From: Halovibrio variabilis
Lineage (GTDB): Bacteria > Pseudomonadota > Gammaproteobacteria > Pseudomonadales > Halomonadaceae
NCBI RefSeq assembly: GCF_007991175.1
Contig: NZ_BJXV01000002.1
Span: 124,001-188,000, forward strand
Reading direction: 5' to 3'
Length of the DNA: 64,000 nt
The notes under the pieces were generated by a model, which was given only the letters and a program-made list of their open reading frames with translations, did not search any database and was not told the origin of the DNA. The position numbers were made by a program, and so were the translations under genes. Each line of letters begins with the position of its first letter. Position 1 is the stretch's first letter. This document shows, piece after piece, positions 29,470-37,616 of the stretch.

Positions 29470-29510
29470 TCAATGCCCGCGCGAATCAGAGCGATGCGTG
29501 TCACTTGAAA

Positions 29511-29537
29511 AGAAAGCCCTATAAGGGCTTTCTATTT
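29511..29537 (+). terminator. rho-independent terminator after the inositol-phosphatase gene
   Basis: AGAAAGCCCT (29511-29520) pairs with AGGGCTTTCT (29524-29533) over a 3-base loop, followed by ATTT. The stem is strong and the T tract short. Confidence 0.7.
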
Positions 29538-29599
29538 AGCCAAGAAAACGCTAGTATACGCACCGTCTTGAGGCAAAGTTGTACTGCCAATAAAGGCAA

Positions 29600-29676
29600 C
29601 GGAGCGTGGCGCAGCTTGGTAGCGCGTTGCAATGGGGTTGCAAAGGTCGCAGGTTCGAATCCTGTCGCTCCGACCA
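29600..29676 (+). tRNA. tRNA-Pro (anticodon GGG)
   Basis: Acceptor stem CGGAGCG/CGCTCCG, D arm with GCGCAGCTTGGTAGCGC, anticodon stem TTGCA/TGCAA with loop ATGGGGT giving anticodon GGG, and T arm with GGTTCGAATCC. CCA is encoded. The 5' C of the acceptor stem is typical of proline tRNAs. The accessory region lies immediately downstream. Confidence 0.95.
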
Positions 29677-29690
29677 AAACATAAGTAAAA

Positions 29691-29727
29691 ACGGCCACTT
29701 AGCTAATTGCTACAGTGGCCGTTTTTG
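29691..29727 (+). terminator. terminator after tRNA-Pro
   Basis: ACGGCCACT (29691-29699) pairs with AGTGGCCGT (29714-29722) with a 14-base loop, followed by TTTTG. It begins 15 bases after the tRNA 3' end. Confidence 0.8.
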
Positions 29728-29804
29728 TTTGAAAGTTTAGCGCGCTTTAATAGTCAGGTGGCTCTCGACTGGATCGCTGCTGGTATCGATCAGTTGAGAC
29801 TGCT

Positions 29805-30308
29805 TTAAATTGCGTCCCGCCAAAACTGCACCGACGTTTCCGACACTATGCCGTGCTGCGTACCAATATCAATCACGGCCTGCTGGAAAGCATGGGCAAG
29901 CTCTGGCTGATGACACAAGTATAGCGAACGGATCATACGTGTGATGCGCAGATGGTTATGGCCGCCTGTTTTCAGCCAAATATGCGTCTGGATCAAGAGG
30001 TCGCGCTGTGCTGTGAAGGTATGGTCTTCGCATTTCAGCCCAAAAAAATCTAACATCACGCCAAGCGAGTGCTGCTGGCGCTGGCGTAATAAAGCGTCTT
30101 TCTCAAACGCCGCTTGCACGTCGGTGGTCAGTAACGGCGCAAAGCCGTTGAAGCGGCCTGCTTCCGGGATAGGAAACAACCACTGGATATAGTCGTGGGT
30201 GTGCTCCAGCCAAAAAGAGGGGAGTGCCCAGATATCTTCAAGTCGACGTCCCTTATGATCGTGGCCTTCCCCGCGATAAAATGTGATTAAACGTTCGTCA
30301 TTGCCCAT
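29805..30308 (-). CDS. opioid growth factor receptor (OGFr)-domain protein
   Basis: 167 residues. The opening FYRGEGHDHKGRRLEDIW and HDYIQWLFPIPEAGRFN are the OGFr_N signature, found scattered in bacteria and in the animal receptor after which it is named. The function in bacteria is unknown; the animal name says nothing about the role here. No membrane segment. The ATG shares one base with the stop of the upstream gene (TAATG), so the pair is translated together. It is the 3'-most minus-strand gene of the accessory block. Confidence 0.8.
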   Translation of the reverse strand: MGNDERLITFYRGEGHDHKGRRLEDIWALPSFWLEHTHDYIQWLFPIPEAGRFNGFAPLLTTDVQAAFEKDALLRQRQQHSLGVMLDFFGLKCEDHTFTAQRDLLIQTHIWLKTGGHNHLRITRMIRSLYLCHQPELAHAFQQAVIDIGTQHGIVSETSVQFWRDAI

Positions 30309-30823
30309 TACGCTCCTCGCACTAACGATTCATCCTGCCCATGTAGCACCATTTCGCGTGCGTGGCGTTCAGGGTCTGGGTCAATTTGAGCTTCGATTCG
30401 TTCTATTGCGCGGATATAAGCGGCGGGTAATCCATGCTCTCGCGCGCCCGCTAAAACGTGATGCTTGTACCACGTATACGGGCGCATGCCGATGGATGTG
30501 ATTTTGCCAACATACGCCTGAACTTCAAATTGCCCTTCACCAGCCAGGTCCGTTACCGTCAGCCAGTTTTCATCGTAGGCAACATCGAGTCCCTCGTAAC
30601 GATCCAGTGTCAGCTTATGGTGCGAAGCGACTTCCCAGATAACTCCGTAGACAGCCGACTGATCGGATGCCGGTACAATATCGCACTTGCCGGAGTCGTC
30701 ACCGCCCTGCTGATGAAAGGCCAGGCGATACGCGGGTAGAAGGGCGGTGGTCACAAAGCGCGCTGGAATCCGTGCGGCTAAGCGCTGGGTAGACATATTT
30801 GAGCCATAAGCAAAACAGAGCAC
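30308..30823 (-). CDS. gamma-glutamylcyclotransferase-like protein
   Basis: 171 residues from a GTG at 30823 preceded by AAAGGAG seven bases upstream. The frame is open to 30997, but that part has no family match. The product begins MLCFAYGSNMSTQRL, the YGSN substrate-binding motif of the GGCT fold. LDRYEG later supplies the likely catalytic glutamate. Family members form 5-oxoproline from gamma-glutamyl amines or peptides; the substrate is unknown. Coupled by TAATG to the OGFr-domain gene. Confidence 0.8.
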   Translation of the reverse strand: MLCFAYGSNMSTQRLAARIPARFVTTALLPAYRLAFHQQGGDDSGKCDIVPASDQSAVYGVIWEVASHHKLTLDRYEGLDVAYDENWLTVTDLAGEGQFEVQAYVGKITSIGMRPYTWYKHHVLAGAREHGLPAAYIRAIERIEAQIDPDPERHAREMVLHGQDESLVRGA

Positions 30824-30864
30824 CGTTATCTCCTTTAAGTAGGTTAGCTTCCATTGGCATGTCG

Positions 30865-31899
30865 TTAAGCGGTCTCGTGCGCGACCGGTGTGTTTTGGTA
30901 ATGCGCGAGTACCTGCTCTGCATTCGCCTTCAACGTTTCTCGCCATGCCGCGGGGGCCAGGACGTTGACATTGGCACCCATGGCCATCAGCCACCACAGC
31001 GTTTGTTGATCATCGGGCACCTCGGCTTCTAGCTGTTGCCAGTTGCTGTCGGGCAGTGGTATCAACCGCTGATTTTCAGATAGTGGCGTCTCACTGAGCA
31101 GCCACGCGACTTGTGGTGCTACGTGGGCGAAAAGTGTGACGGGGGCTTTGCCTTGCAGGTAGCCAAACGCTCCACCTGCTATGTAATTATCCAGGTCAAA
31201 ACCGTGCAAAGGTCGCCAGGTCGCTTCACTTAGCGTGGCTGTTTCGATGCGGTGCATGGCGAACTGACGAATATCGTCATAGTCGTCCACTGTCGCCAGC
31301 AAATACGTCACACTGTGACGGCTGACCAGTCCTTGCGGATGAAGGGTGAAGTGCTTTTCCGTTTTGGCTGCGCGCGACAAGTACACGACATCCACCGGTT
31401 TCTGCTCCAGCAGGGCTTGCGAGACGATCTGCCACGTCATTTCATTCAGCGCCGCAGGAATTAGCGCCTTGCCATTAGGAATGGCGCGGACCTTCCGTGC
31501 CCATTGGCTCAAGCCGTTGGAACTCATCTCATCAAGCAGCCGCCTCGCATCAGAAAAGTGCGGTGATAACTGCCCAACGACCACTGGGGGCAATAATCCT
31601 TTTAAATACTCTTCGGCCAGTACCAGCGTTAGCGCACTTGGTACATCCAGTGAGGGCAGATGACACTGAAAGTCACGATCGAAATACCAACGGTAAGGCT
31701 TCTGGCTATCGTCGCAGCCTATGGGAAATTGCGTAGACAGTTTTTGGCTTAGATCGCGTTGTAACGACCGCGTATCAATATGAAAGCCGCGTTCAGCGAG
31801 TTTTTCTTTCAACACGGGGGTCGATATTCGCCCAGGGTAGCGGGGAATGAGCTGAAGTAAGGTCAAGTAGCGAAAGAGCGTATCGCGGGTATCGGACAT
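30865..31899 (-). CDS. WYL-domain transcriptional regulator
   Basis: 344 residues. The N-terminal winged helix-turn-helix is at about 5-75 (TLFRYLTLLQLIP... DTRSLQRDL). The WYL core is at about 160-260, with VDVVYLSRAAKTEKHFTLHPQGLVSRHSVTYLLA and RQFAMHRI, followed by a WCX-like C-terminal domain. WYL regulators bind ligands, often nucleic acid or nucleotides, and are frequent in phage-defence islands, for example BrxR of BREX. ATG 31899 was chosen for homology; upstream residues are unlike the family. Downstream of the DUF2201-type gene on the same strand. Confidence 0.85.
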   Translation of the reverse strand: MSDTRDTLFRYLTLLQLIPRYPGRISTPVLKEKLAERGFHIDTRSLQRDLSQKLSTQFPIGCDDSQKPYRWYFDRDFQCHLPSLDVPSALTLVLAEEYLKGLLPPVVVGQLSPHFSDARRLLDEMSSNGLSQWARKVRAIPNGKALIPAALNEMTWQIVSQALLEQKPVDVVYLSRAAKTEKHFTLHPQGLVSRHSVTYLLATVDDYDDIRQFAMHRIETATLSEATWRPLHGFDLDNYIAGGAFGYLQGKAPVTLFAHVAPQVAWLLSETPLSENQRLIPLPDSNWQQLEAEVPDDQQTLWWLMAMGANVNVLAPAAWRETLKANAEQVLAHYQNTPVAHETA

Positions 31900-31939
31900 A
31901 GTGACGCTAACCCTGGCTATAGGAATAAAAGCATTAAGT

Positions 31940-32560
31940 TTATCGTGCCTCACAAAACTTAGCGACCCTCTCGGGCAGTGCATCTGGCTCCCGGGCGATC
32001 AAATGAGCTCGGTGTCGCCATCGCGCCGTCATGCGTTGATCGGGAACAGCGTCGGGAAGATGCCACCATAGTGCGGCAGGGTGTATGTCTGCGGCAACCT
32101 CCAGTGAGGTGTCAGGGTGTCCTTCAAGCCAGCGATACACATCTATAGCGCTGCGGCCAACGCAAACGGGGAATAGCAGCGCATTCAAAGTCAGCGGTAC
32201 GCCAAGGGCCAACAACAACGCATTGACTTCATGGTCACATGCTAAATGCCAACGATGCTGACCAGCTACTAGCGGGGCGGTTAAATGGCCAGCCACGCAA
32301 TGCCAGATGAGGTGGGCATGCAAAAAGCGACGTGACTCATCGGAGAGTGTGGCGCTATACCGTGGGCAGAAGTAGAGGTGCCGACCATCGGTGCTCGCCG
32401 TCGCTATTTGCTGATGCAGCATAGGGGTCAAGGTTAAAAACTCGCTAAGCATCTCCATGACGGGGAGGGTTTCTGCCCAATAGGCGCGATCCGCCTGCCA
32501 CTTCGCCAATTCGCGCTGTGCATCCGCGGTTACTGAAGATGAACGTACCAACATATCCAT
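31940..32560 (-). CDS. DUF2201-type putative metallopeptidase domain protein (short)
   Basis: 206 residues. The segment HLIWHCVAGHL contains an HxxxH followed by a further His, and WHLACDHEVNALLLALG matches the WNxACDxxxN block of the DUF2201 N-terminal domain. In the usual proteins this is followed by a VWA-like domain and the gene neighbours a MoxR/AAA ATPase. Here the VWA part is missing and the AAA gene is 1.7 kb away across inserted debris. ATG 32560 has AAGG seven bases upstream. Whether it is a complete short form or a truncation cannot be told. Confidence 0.6.
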   Translation of the reverse strand: MDMLVRSSSVTADAQRELAKWQADRAYWAETLPVMEMLSEFLTLTPMLHQQIATASTDGRHLYFCPRYSATLSDESRRFLHAHLIWHCVAGHLTAPLVAGQHRWHLACDHEVNALLLALGVPLTLNALLFPVCVGRSAIDVYRWLEGHPDTSLEVAADIHPAALWWHLPDAVPDQRMTARWRHRAHLIAREPDALPERVAKFCEAR

Positions 32561-32641
32561 AGCGTGCCTTCCCTGAAGGGTGAGGTGACATAAGCTACGG
32601 TAGGGGTGCGACAACGTAAGCCGCATAAAAATGAGGTATAC

Positions 32642-32755
32642 CTATGACTGCTCCGTTAACCACGCTTGAATAAGGTGCTGAGCTTCTTTAGACAGCTTGG
32701 TATTAAGTCTTCCGCTTGCCTGATTCAGCGTCCATCGTTGGCTCTGGGGAAAACA
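32642..32755 (-). pseudogene. minus-strand C-terminal remnant of an unknown gene
   Basis: An open frame without a plausible start ends at the TAG at 32644-32642 and reads RWTLNQASGRLNTKLS then KEAQHLIQAWLTEQS. The amphipathic, protein-like sequence suggests the tail of a real gene lost by insertion or deletion. It ends about where similarity of the plus-strand BREX-type remnant begins, so a rearrangement junction probably lies near 32755. Confidence 0.35.
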
Positions 32756-33674
32756 ACCGCTTGATGACAATAAGTTGCGAACATTACGACTACTGGTGCC
32801 GTATCAAGGCCGTTGAGTACCCAGCGTTGGTGGGATTTTGCTTTTTGGCCGCGAGCGCCAGTGGCATTTTGAAGATGCCTGGATTCAGTGCGGGCGTTTT
32901 CGCGGCACCGATAAGTTCGAGATTTTTGATCAGACAGATATCTACGCGCCGCTACCTCAAGCGTTTGATGTCATTGAGCTATTTCTCAAAAAACACGCCT
33001 TTAAGCAAGCAGAGTTTGGCGCCATGCGCCGCCGCGATGTGTGGAGCATTCCACTGACCATACTGCGCGAAGCCATTATCAACGTCTTGGTACACAGCGA
33101 CTACTCCCAGCGCGGCAGCCCCATACGCATAGCGTTTTTTGACGACCGCATCGAGATTGAAAGCCCAGGCCTACTGATGCCCGGCATGACCGTTGAAGAC
33201 ATGAGGCGCGGCGTTTCCATGATTCGCAACCCAGTGATTGCCCGCGTGTTTCGTGAGTTAGGGCTGGTAGAGCAGTGGGGCAGCGGTGTGAAGCGTACTT
33301 TCGCGGAAGCCCACGCCCAAGGGCTGCCAGAGCCTCATATTGAAAAAATTGCCAATCGCGTGCGTTTGAGTATCCGGCTAGCAGCGCCGGTTCCGATAGA
33401 AAATCCAACATTAGTGACCCAATCTGAGAATATAGAAACACTGCTCCCGCTGCTGAAAATATTAAGCGATGGCCCGCTATCATCAGGCGGGCTAAGCTAA
33501 CTCTTGCATCTCAAGCATCGCGCTCATTTCCGCCAACATTATCTAACGCCTGCCCTTCAGGCTGAGTTCATCGAAATGACGCTGCCCGAAACGCCCAATA
33601 GCCGCCTTCAGCAATACCGCTTACCCCCTAAAGGGCAGCGCTTTTTGCAAGACACTTTCAAGGATCTAACATGA
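32724..33674 (+). pseudogene. ATP-binding (AlbA_2/HATPase_c_4-type) protein, broken by two in-frame stops
   Basis: One frame carries family sequence throughout: DNKLRTLRLLVPYQGR, then TGA at 32814-32816, then VPSVGGILLFGRERQWHFEDAW, EAIINVLVHSDYS, ESPGLLMPGMTVEDM, NPVIARVFRELGLVEQWGSG, then TAA at 33498-33500, then HFRQHYLTPALQAEFIEMTL and a closing winged-helix tail. Both stops are in frame with no shift. The N-terminal AlbA_2 domain is missing. Proteins of this type accompany brxC and pglX in many BREX operons. The end overlaps the following ATG as ATGA. Confidence 0.8.
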
Positions 33675-33810
33675 ACACCGCCAACATCAAAAATACGCCC
33701 CCAAAGCCCTCTCCCGCTTTATCAACACCATGACGCGTCAGGCGGCCCGTGTTGGCATTAGCCTCAATAGTAAAGGTAGCGCAGTCATTGCCCCCATCGG
33801 CCTTTGGCGT
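33671..33810 (+). pseudogene. pglX: N-terminal remnant of pglX (BREX adenine methyltransferase)
   Basis: The ATG at 33671 starts MNTANIK. After a one-base deletion near 33692 the reading resumes as YAPKALSRFINTMTRQAARVGIS, the opening typical of PglX (compare the usual NTxxIKxYAPKARxxFI). Only about 45 residues remain, with no methyltransferase motif. The second half is the start of the open frame at 33730. With the preceding ATP-binding pseudogene it forms a BREX-like gene pair reduced to fragments. Confidence 0.65.
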
Positions 33811-33819
33811 ATCACTTGG

Positions 33820-34098
33820 ATGGAAGCCTGGGATCAGGACTTTGTCGATTTGATTGAGCCGGGTCACTTTAGGTTCGATGACAACGGCCTTGGCTATTTT
33901 ATCTTCGGTGCTGTCGAAGGCCAGCTTGACTACCGCCTTTCAGGAGACGGCAAGCGTATCGATTTCTCCTGGTCGGGCAACGATGAGGGCGATGAAAAAT
34001 CTGGCCGTGGCTGGTTTAAGTTTTCATCCTCGCGTATCGCCAAAGGGTGCTTTTTCATTCACTGTGGGGATGAATCAGCGGTGGAAATAAAGCTTTAA
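33820..34098 (+). CDS. hypothetical protein (DGxGxFxFG...GRGW...IHxGD pattern)
   Basis: 92 residues from the Met at 33820 (MEAWDQDFVDLIEPGHF). The frame is continuous upstream to 33730 through the pglX remnant, so the first 30 codons of the longer frame do not belong to this family. The pattern FRFDDNGLGYFIFGAV, FSWSGNDEGDEKSGRGW and FFIHCGDESA recurs in hypothetical proteins of many bacteria; small beta-rich domain, function unknown. No ribosome-binding site is evident and expression is doubtful. Confidence 0.55.
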   Translation: MEAWDQDFVDLIEPGHFRFDDNGLGYFIFGAVEGQLDYRLSGDGKRIDFSWSGNDEGDEKSGRGWFKFSSSRIAKGCFFIHCGDESAVEIKL

Positions 34099-34282
34099 AC
34101 ATAATGGACTGCAGCATGGCAAAGGGTAAGGTAGTGTAAAATGGTCAAAGCACTGGGAGTGGATTAAGATTAAGCATCTGGTTATCAGGTGAAGGGTAGC
34201 GCTAAGGTTAATCTAATTCGTTTAGATTTCTCCTCTCTTGATGCGTAGTGTATCTCTTGCACGTTTTTGTTCGGTCCTTAGC

Positions 34283-36400
34283 TCAAATAAAGCCGATGGA
34301 GTGACGATTACCGTGCTGCTCACGTTCTTCCAGGGCAAGGGCGTCCAGTAGCTTATTCAGGCGAATGGGTAGCCCACGTAAATCCAGTTGATCTAGTGCT
34401 GTGCGAACGTTCCCAGGTGTCACGCGACGCTGCGCTAAGTGGCCCATTGGAATTGTGGCTAACCGGGCGTGGTCGCGTTCAGGCAGCACTGCTTGAAGCA
34501 AATCACGTAACGGCTCGGGTGCTAGTGGCAAAAACTCCACCTTGAGATCAAAGCGGCGGATGACGGCTCGGTCCAGGCTATCCACGCGGTTGGTGGTGGC
34601 CAGCAAAATGCCGTCAAAATTCTCAATCTGTACCAAAAGCTCATTGGTGTGAGATATTTCCCAGCTCTGCATACTGTTGTCGCGCTGCATAAGCAGGGTA
34701 TCGACTTCATCCAGCAGCAGTACGGCGCCTTTTTTACGCGCCTGGGCAAATAGCGCAGCCAACTTCTCTTCTGTGCCGCCCACGTATTTGTCCAGCAGGC
34801 TGCTGGCATGGGCAGTGATCAGTTCGCGGCCCAAAATGTTGGCTAAGTGTTGCGCCATCGCGGTCTTTCCGCTGCCGGGTAGCCCATGCAAGCACAAGCG
34901 GCCACGTTGACGACGGGCCAGGCGCTGCACAATGTTCTCAAGCCCTGGTCGCGTATTCAGCCATTCCATACGGTACTCAGGCATGGTGGGCACTTTGGTG
35001 AATGTCTTATCGGGCTGATGGCGGGAAAGCGAGTTTCCTAACGCATGCAGGCGGTGTGTCATAAGGGTGTCGATATGTTGCTCATTACGCTTTGGGGTGC
35101 GTGGGTTGAATAGGCGCCCTAAACGGCATAGCTGATCAGCGGCAGCGGGGGTCATCCAGGGTTGCAGCGCTAGCTGCTGGCGCCCTTGAGGCGTTACCGG
35201 TAGCTCGTTGAGCAACTGGCAATAGTGGGCTTTGGCCTGCTCGCCGTGCTGGGGTTTCATCTCGATGATCATGTCGAAACGGCGTAGATAAGCGGGATCA
35301 AGCCAGTGCACGCTGTTGCTTACCCAAAGGCCAGGCTTTGGATTGTTCTCCAGCAGTTGGTTCATCCAGCCCTTGGGCAGGGCTTCGTCGTCGTTGATGA
35401 CATCCTCGATCTCATCGAACATGATCAGCCCTGGGCGCTGATCAATAAGCTTTTGCACCACTTGATAGCGACCTAAACGCTTGCTCGGCGTGAGTGCCTC
35501 ATCGTTATTGTCTACCACCGGTACGCCGTAAAGTGGCACACCTAACAGCGACGCTAACGTTTTAACCAGCTCAGTCTTACCCACGCCGGGTTCGCCATAG
35601 ATCAACACGTTAGCACCCGCTTGCTGGTTATTGAGCGCCTGACGTAAATAATCAACGGCCAATTGGCGCAGTGGAACAGCGTCAAAGCTTGCCAGTGAAA
35701 ATGCCCCCACGGGCTGGGTGGGGCAAAGGCTCATCAGGCGCTCGGTGATGAAATCCCGCAGTGCGCTGGAGGAGAGTGTCATAACATCTTGGTTGACCAG
35801 GGGTGCTAGGCTGAGCAGCATGTGGCCTGCTGTTAGGCTGTCATCCAGGTCTAAAGAGCGTAAGTTACGTTGGTTGGATAGTAGCCCCAACATCATTAGG
35901 CGACCGTGATCCTGTAAGCAGAGATGGACCTCATCGCTGCTGTGACCGGTCAGTTGTGCCAGCAGTTTTTTTGTACGCGTGTCTTCCACACACACAAGCA
36001 CCGGGTTCATTTGCGGGTAACGCAGTCGCAGCCAGGTGAGCATTAGCAAGCGAGTTTCTAGCACACTGAGCTGCAGCAGAACTGCGATATGATCGCATAG
36101 GGTGGTGAGCGTGTTGTGTATCGTGGTCGTTGTATCCAGCGCAGCCGTGGTGCGCTTCCACCAACGTTTAAGGGCAGGGGAGTAATCACCGTATCGGTAA
36201 CTTCCTTCGATGTCTTTGGGCACTTTAATGCCTAGCCAACTAAAGAGGCTCTGCCAGTCCATGTCATCCAACCCGCAATCCTTGCCCTGAAACATCACCG
36301 TTCGTACTGTGATCAATTGCGCCAGAAGGCGCTCCTGCGGATCGTTGATCTCATCAGCTGCGGATGCCGCATTCACACCTAAGATGTTTTCCCACTGCAT
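34283..36400 (-). CDS. double AAA+ ATPase
   Basis: 705 residues. An N-terminal helical region of about 230 residues precedes two AAA modules: Walker A GEPGVGKT (269-276) with Walker B LIMFDE (325-330), and Walker A GLPGSGKT (506-513) with Walker B VLLLDE (560-565). Both modules have an RRFD arginine stretch near their end. Both sites look intact, so it should hydrolyse ATP, probably as a remodelling ring. No protease or nuclease domain is fused. It is divergent from a caspase-like peptidase gene (start 36555) across about 154 bases. Its minus-strand downstream neighbours are the DUF2201-type and WYL genes, beyond the BREX debris. Confidence 0.85.
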   Translation of the reverse strand: MQWENILGVNAASAADEINDPQERLLAQLITVRTVMFQGKDCGLDDMDWQSLFSWLGIKVPKDIEGSYRYGDYSPALKRWWKRTTAALDTTTTIHNTLTTLCDHIAVLLQLSVLETRLLMLTWLRLRYPQMNPVLVCVEDTRTKKLLAQLTGHSSDEVHLCLQDHGRLMMLGLLSNQRNLRSLDLDDSLTAGHMLLSLAPLVNQDVMTLSSSALRDFITERLMSLCPTQPVGAFSLASFDAVPLRQLAVDYLRQALNNQQAGANVLIYGEPGVGKTELVKTLASLLGVPLYGVPVVDNNDEALTPSKRLGRYQVVQKLIDQRPGLIMFDEIEDVINDDEALPKGWMNQLLENNPKPGLWVSNSVHWLDPAYLRRFDMIIEMKPQHGEQAKAHYCQLLNELPVTPQGRQQLALQPWMTPAAADQLCRLGRLFNPRTPKRNEQHIDTLMTHRLHALGNSLSRHQPDKTFTKVPTMPEYRMEWLNTRPGLENIVQRLARRQRGRLCLHGLPGSGKTAMAQHLANILGRELITAHASSLLDKYVGGTEEKLAALFAQARKKGAVLLLDEVDTLLMQRDNSMQSWEISHTNELLVQIENFDGILLATTNRVDSLDRAVIRRFDLKVEFLPLAPEPLRDLLQAVLPERDHARLATIPMGHLAQRRVTPGNVRTALDQLDLRGLPIRLNKLLDALALEEREQHGNRHSIGFI

Positions 36401-36554
36401 GGCCGACTCCTTAGTTGCTCACTCGTTTCATTATAACGCCCTAGTGCGTCGTTCTGTGTCGCATAGTGGGGAGGCTGAGCAAGTTAGCGTGATAAAGCTG
36501 GAAGTGGCAAGCGAGATAGTGGATGCTAGATCACTACTTATAACTAGCTAAAGT

Positions 36555-37145
36555 ATGGAAACGAACATGGTGGAAGTGGTTATCATTGAATCGAGAAGCG
36601 CCAGCGACATTTTTGATGGGCGTAGCGAAGGGGAGTCTTTGCAGCATGTGTTAAAGCTAGAAAACGTCCGCGCTAAACTCTTCAACGTATGCAATCGAAA
36701 GCAGCTACAAAAAGCATTGGACTATGCCGCTAAGGATAGCGTTACTTATGTTCATTTTAGTGGGCACGGTTCAGACGATGGTTTCACGCTTACATCGTAT
36801 GATTTTGGCGACGAAGATGATGGCTTTGTGAGTTGGCAAGATTTCGATGATATGGCTTGGCCTAAGCTCAAAGGGAAGTGCCTCTGTTTTTCAAGCTGCA
36901 ATATCGGGAAGGGAGTTGAAGCAGTTTTTGACTTTCATAAGTCGTTCTGTAATGCGATTGTGGCCCCGACAAGAGAAATTACCTGGGGGGAAGGCTTAGT
37001 GGCATTTAGTGCTTTTTACTATCGAGCGCTGGAGGAAGATACCTCCACTAAAAGAGATGTCAGCGTAATGAATCACATTGTCGGTGCTGGCACTTTTAAG
37101 CTTATCGCGGCAAATCACCGCAATGCAACTTTTGCGATAGGTTGA
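36555..37145 (+). CDS. stand-alone caspase/CHAT-like peptidase
   Basis: 196 residues (192 if started at the ATG at 36567, which has GGAA six bases upstream). The fold signature is clear: YVHFSGHGSDDG gives the catalytic His71 after a hydrophobic strand, and CLCFSSCNIG gives the catalytic Cys115 after the next core strand. NAIVAPTREITWGEGLVAFSAFYY matches the later CHAT/caspase strand-helix unit. No signal peptide, repeat or sensor domain is present, so targeting must come from a partner. Such peptidases are effectors in several bacterial immune systems. The gene is AT-richer than its flanks and is followed by about 200 bases without features. Confidence 0.75.
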   Translation: METNMVEVVIIESRSASDIFDGRSEGESLQHVLKLENVRAKLFNVCNRKQLQKALDYAAKDSVTYVHFSGHGSDDGFTLTSYDFGDEDDGFVSWQDFDDMAWPKLKGKCLCFSSCNIGKGVEAVFDFHKSFCNAIVAPTREITWGEGLVAFSAFYYRALEEDTSTKRDVSVMNHIVGAGTFKLIAANHRNATFAIG

Positions 37146-37352
37146 AAAAGAACGATGAGGGGGCTAATTATTCTATGTTTAGTTGAAAAGATTGCGGCGG
37201 ATGAGTGTAATGGTCAACTAATGCTGGATAGTAATTTAAGGTTTTCTCCGCCGCAACGTGAGCGATGCCGCCGTTGGACGGTGACGAATGCTCCCAACCT
37301 GCTGTGCTATCAACCTGGCTAAACGTACTGCTATGTTAATACCGATATGAAT
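37146..37352. other. spacer without recognised features
   Basis: About 200 bases between the caspase-like gene and degraded fragments. No coding frame, hairpin with T-run or repeat was recognised. Confidence 0.5.
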
Positions 37353-37502
37353 TTACTCGCTTAGGCCATGAGCGCGCTGGCAGAGGTATATTATATAGCC
37401 GAACATCATGAAGACCTCTTCCCGACGCAGATCTGTCTCAAGATAGGCCATGGGGTAGCGGCCCTTGCGAAATGCCAAGTGCTGGTCGTGATAGGCAGAC
37501 TG
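37353..37502 (-). pseudogene. degraded coding remnant, unidentified
   Basis: This open stretch continues in the frame of the thioredoxin fragment after its TGA and reads HLAFRKGRYPMAYLETDLRR then EEVFMMFGYIIYLCQRAHG to a TAA. It looks protein-coding, with a hydrophobic C-terminal stretch, but it has no start and I do not recognise the family. Confidence 0.35.
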
Positions 37503-37604
37503 TCAGATATGATTGGTGCCCATCTCACTTGCCACTGCTTGCATCTCCTCGGCGGTGGTTACGCACTTCTTGCAGCCGGTACCCAGGACCTCGATCTTCT
37601 TCAT
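37503..37604 (-). pseudogene. truncated MTH895-type small thioredoxin
   Basis: The ATG at 37604 opens MKKIEVLGTGCKKCVTTAEE, the start of the small thioredoxin family with a CxxC redox motif (GCKKC). It stops after 33 residues at TGA 37505-37503, where a full protein has about 77. Such genes usually follow a permease gene, and the tail of one is found immediately upstream. Confidence 0.7.
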
Positions 37605-37616
37605 GGTGTGTCGCCT

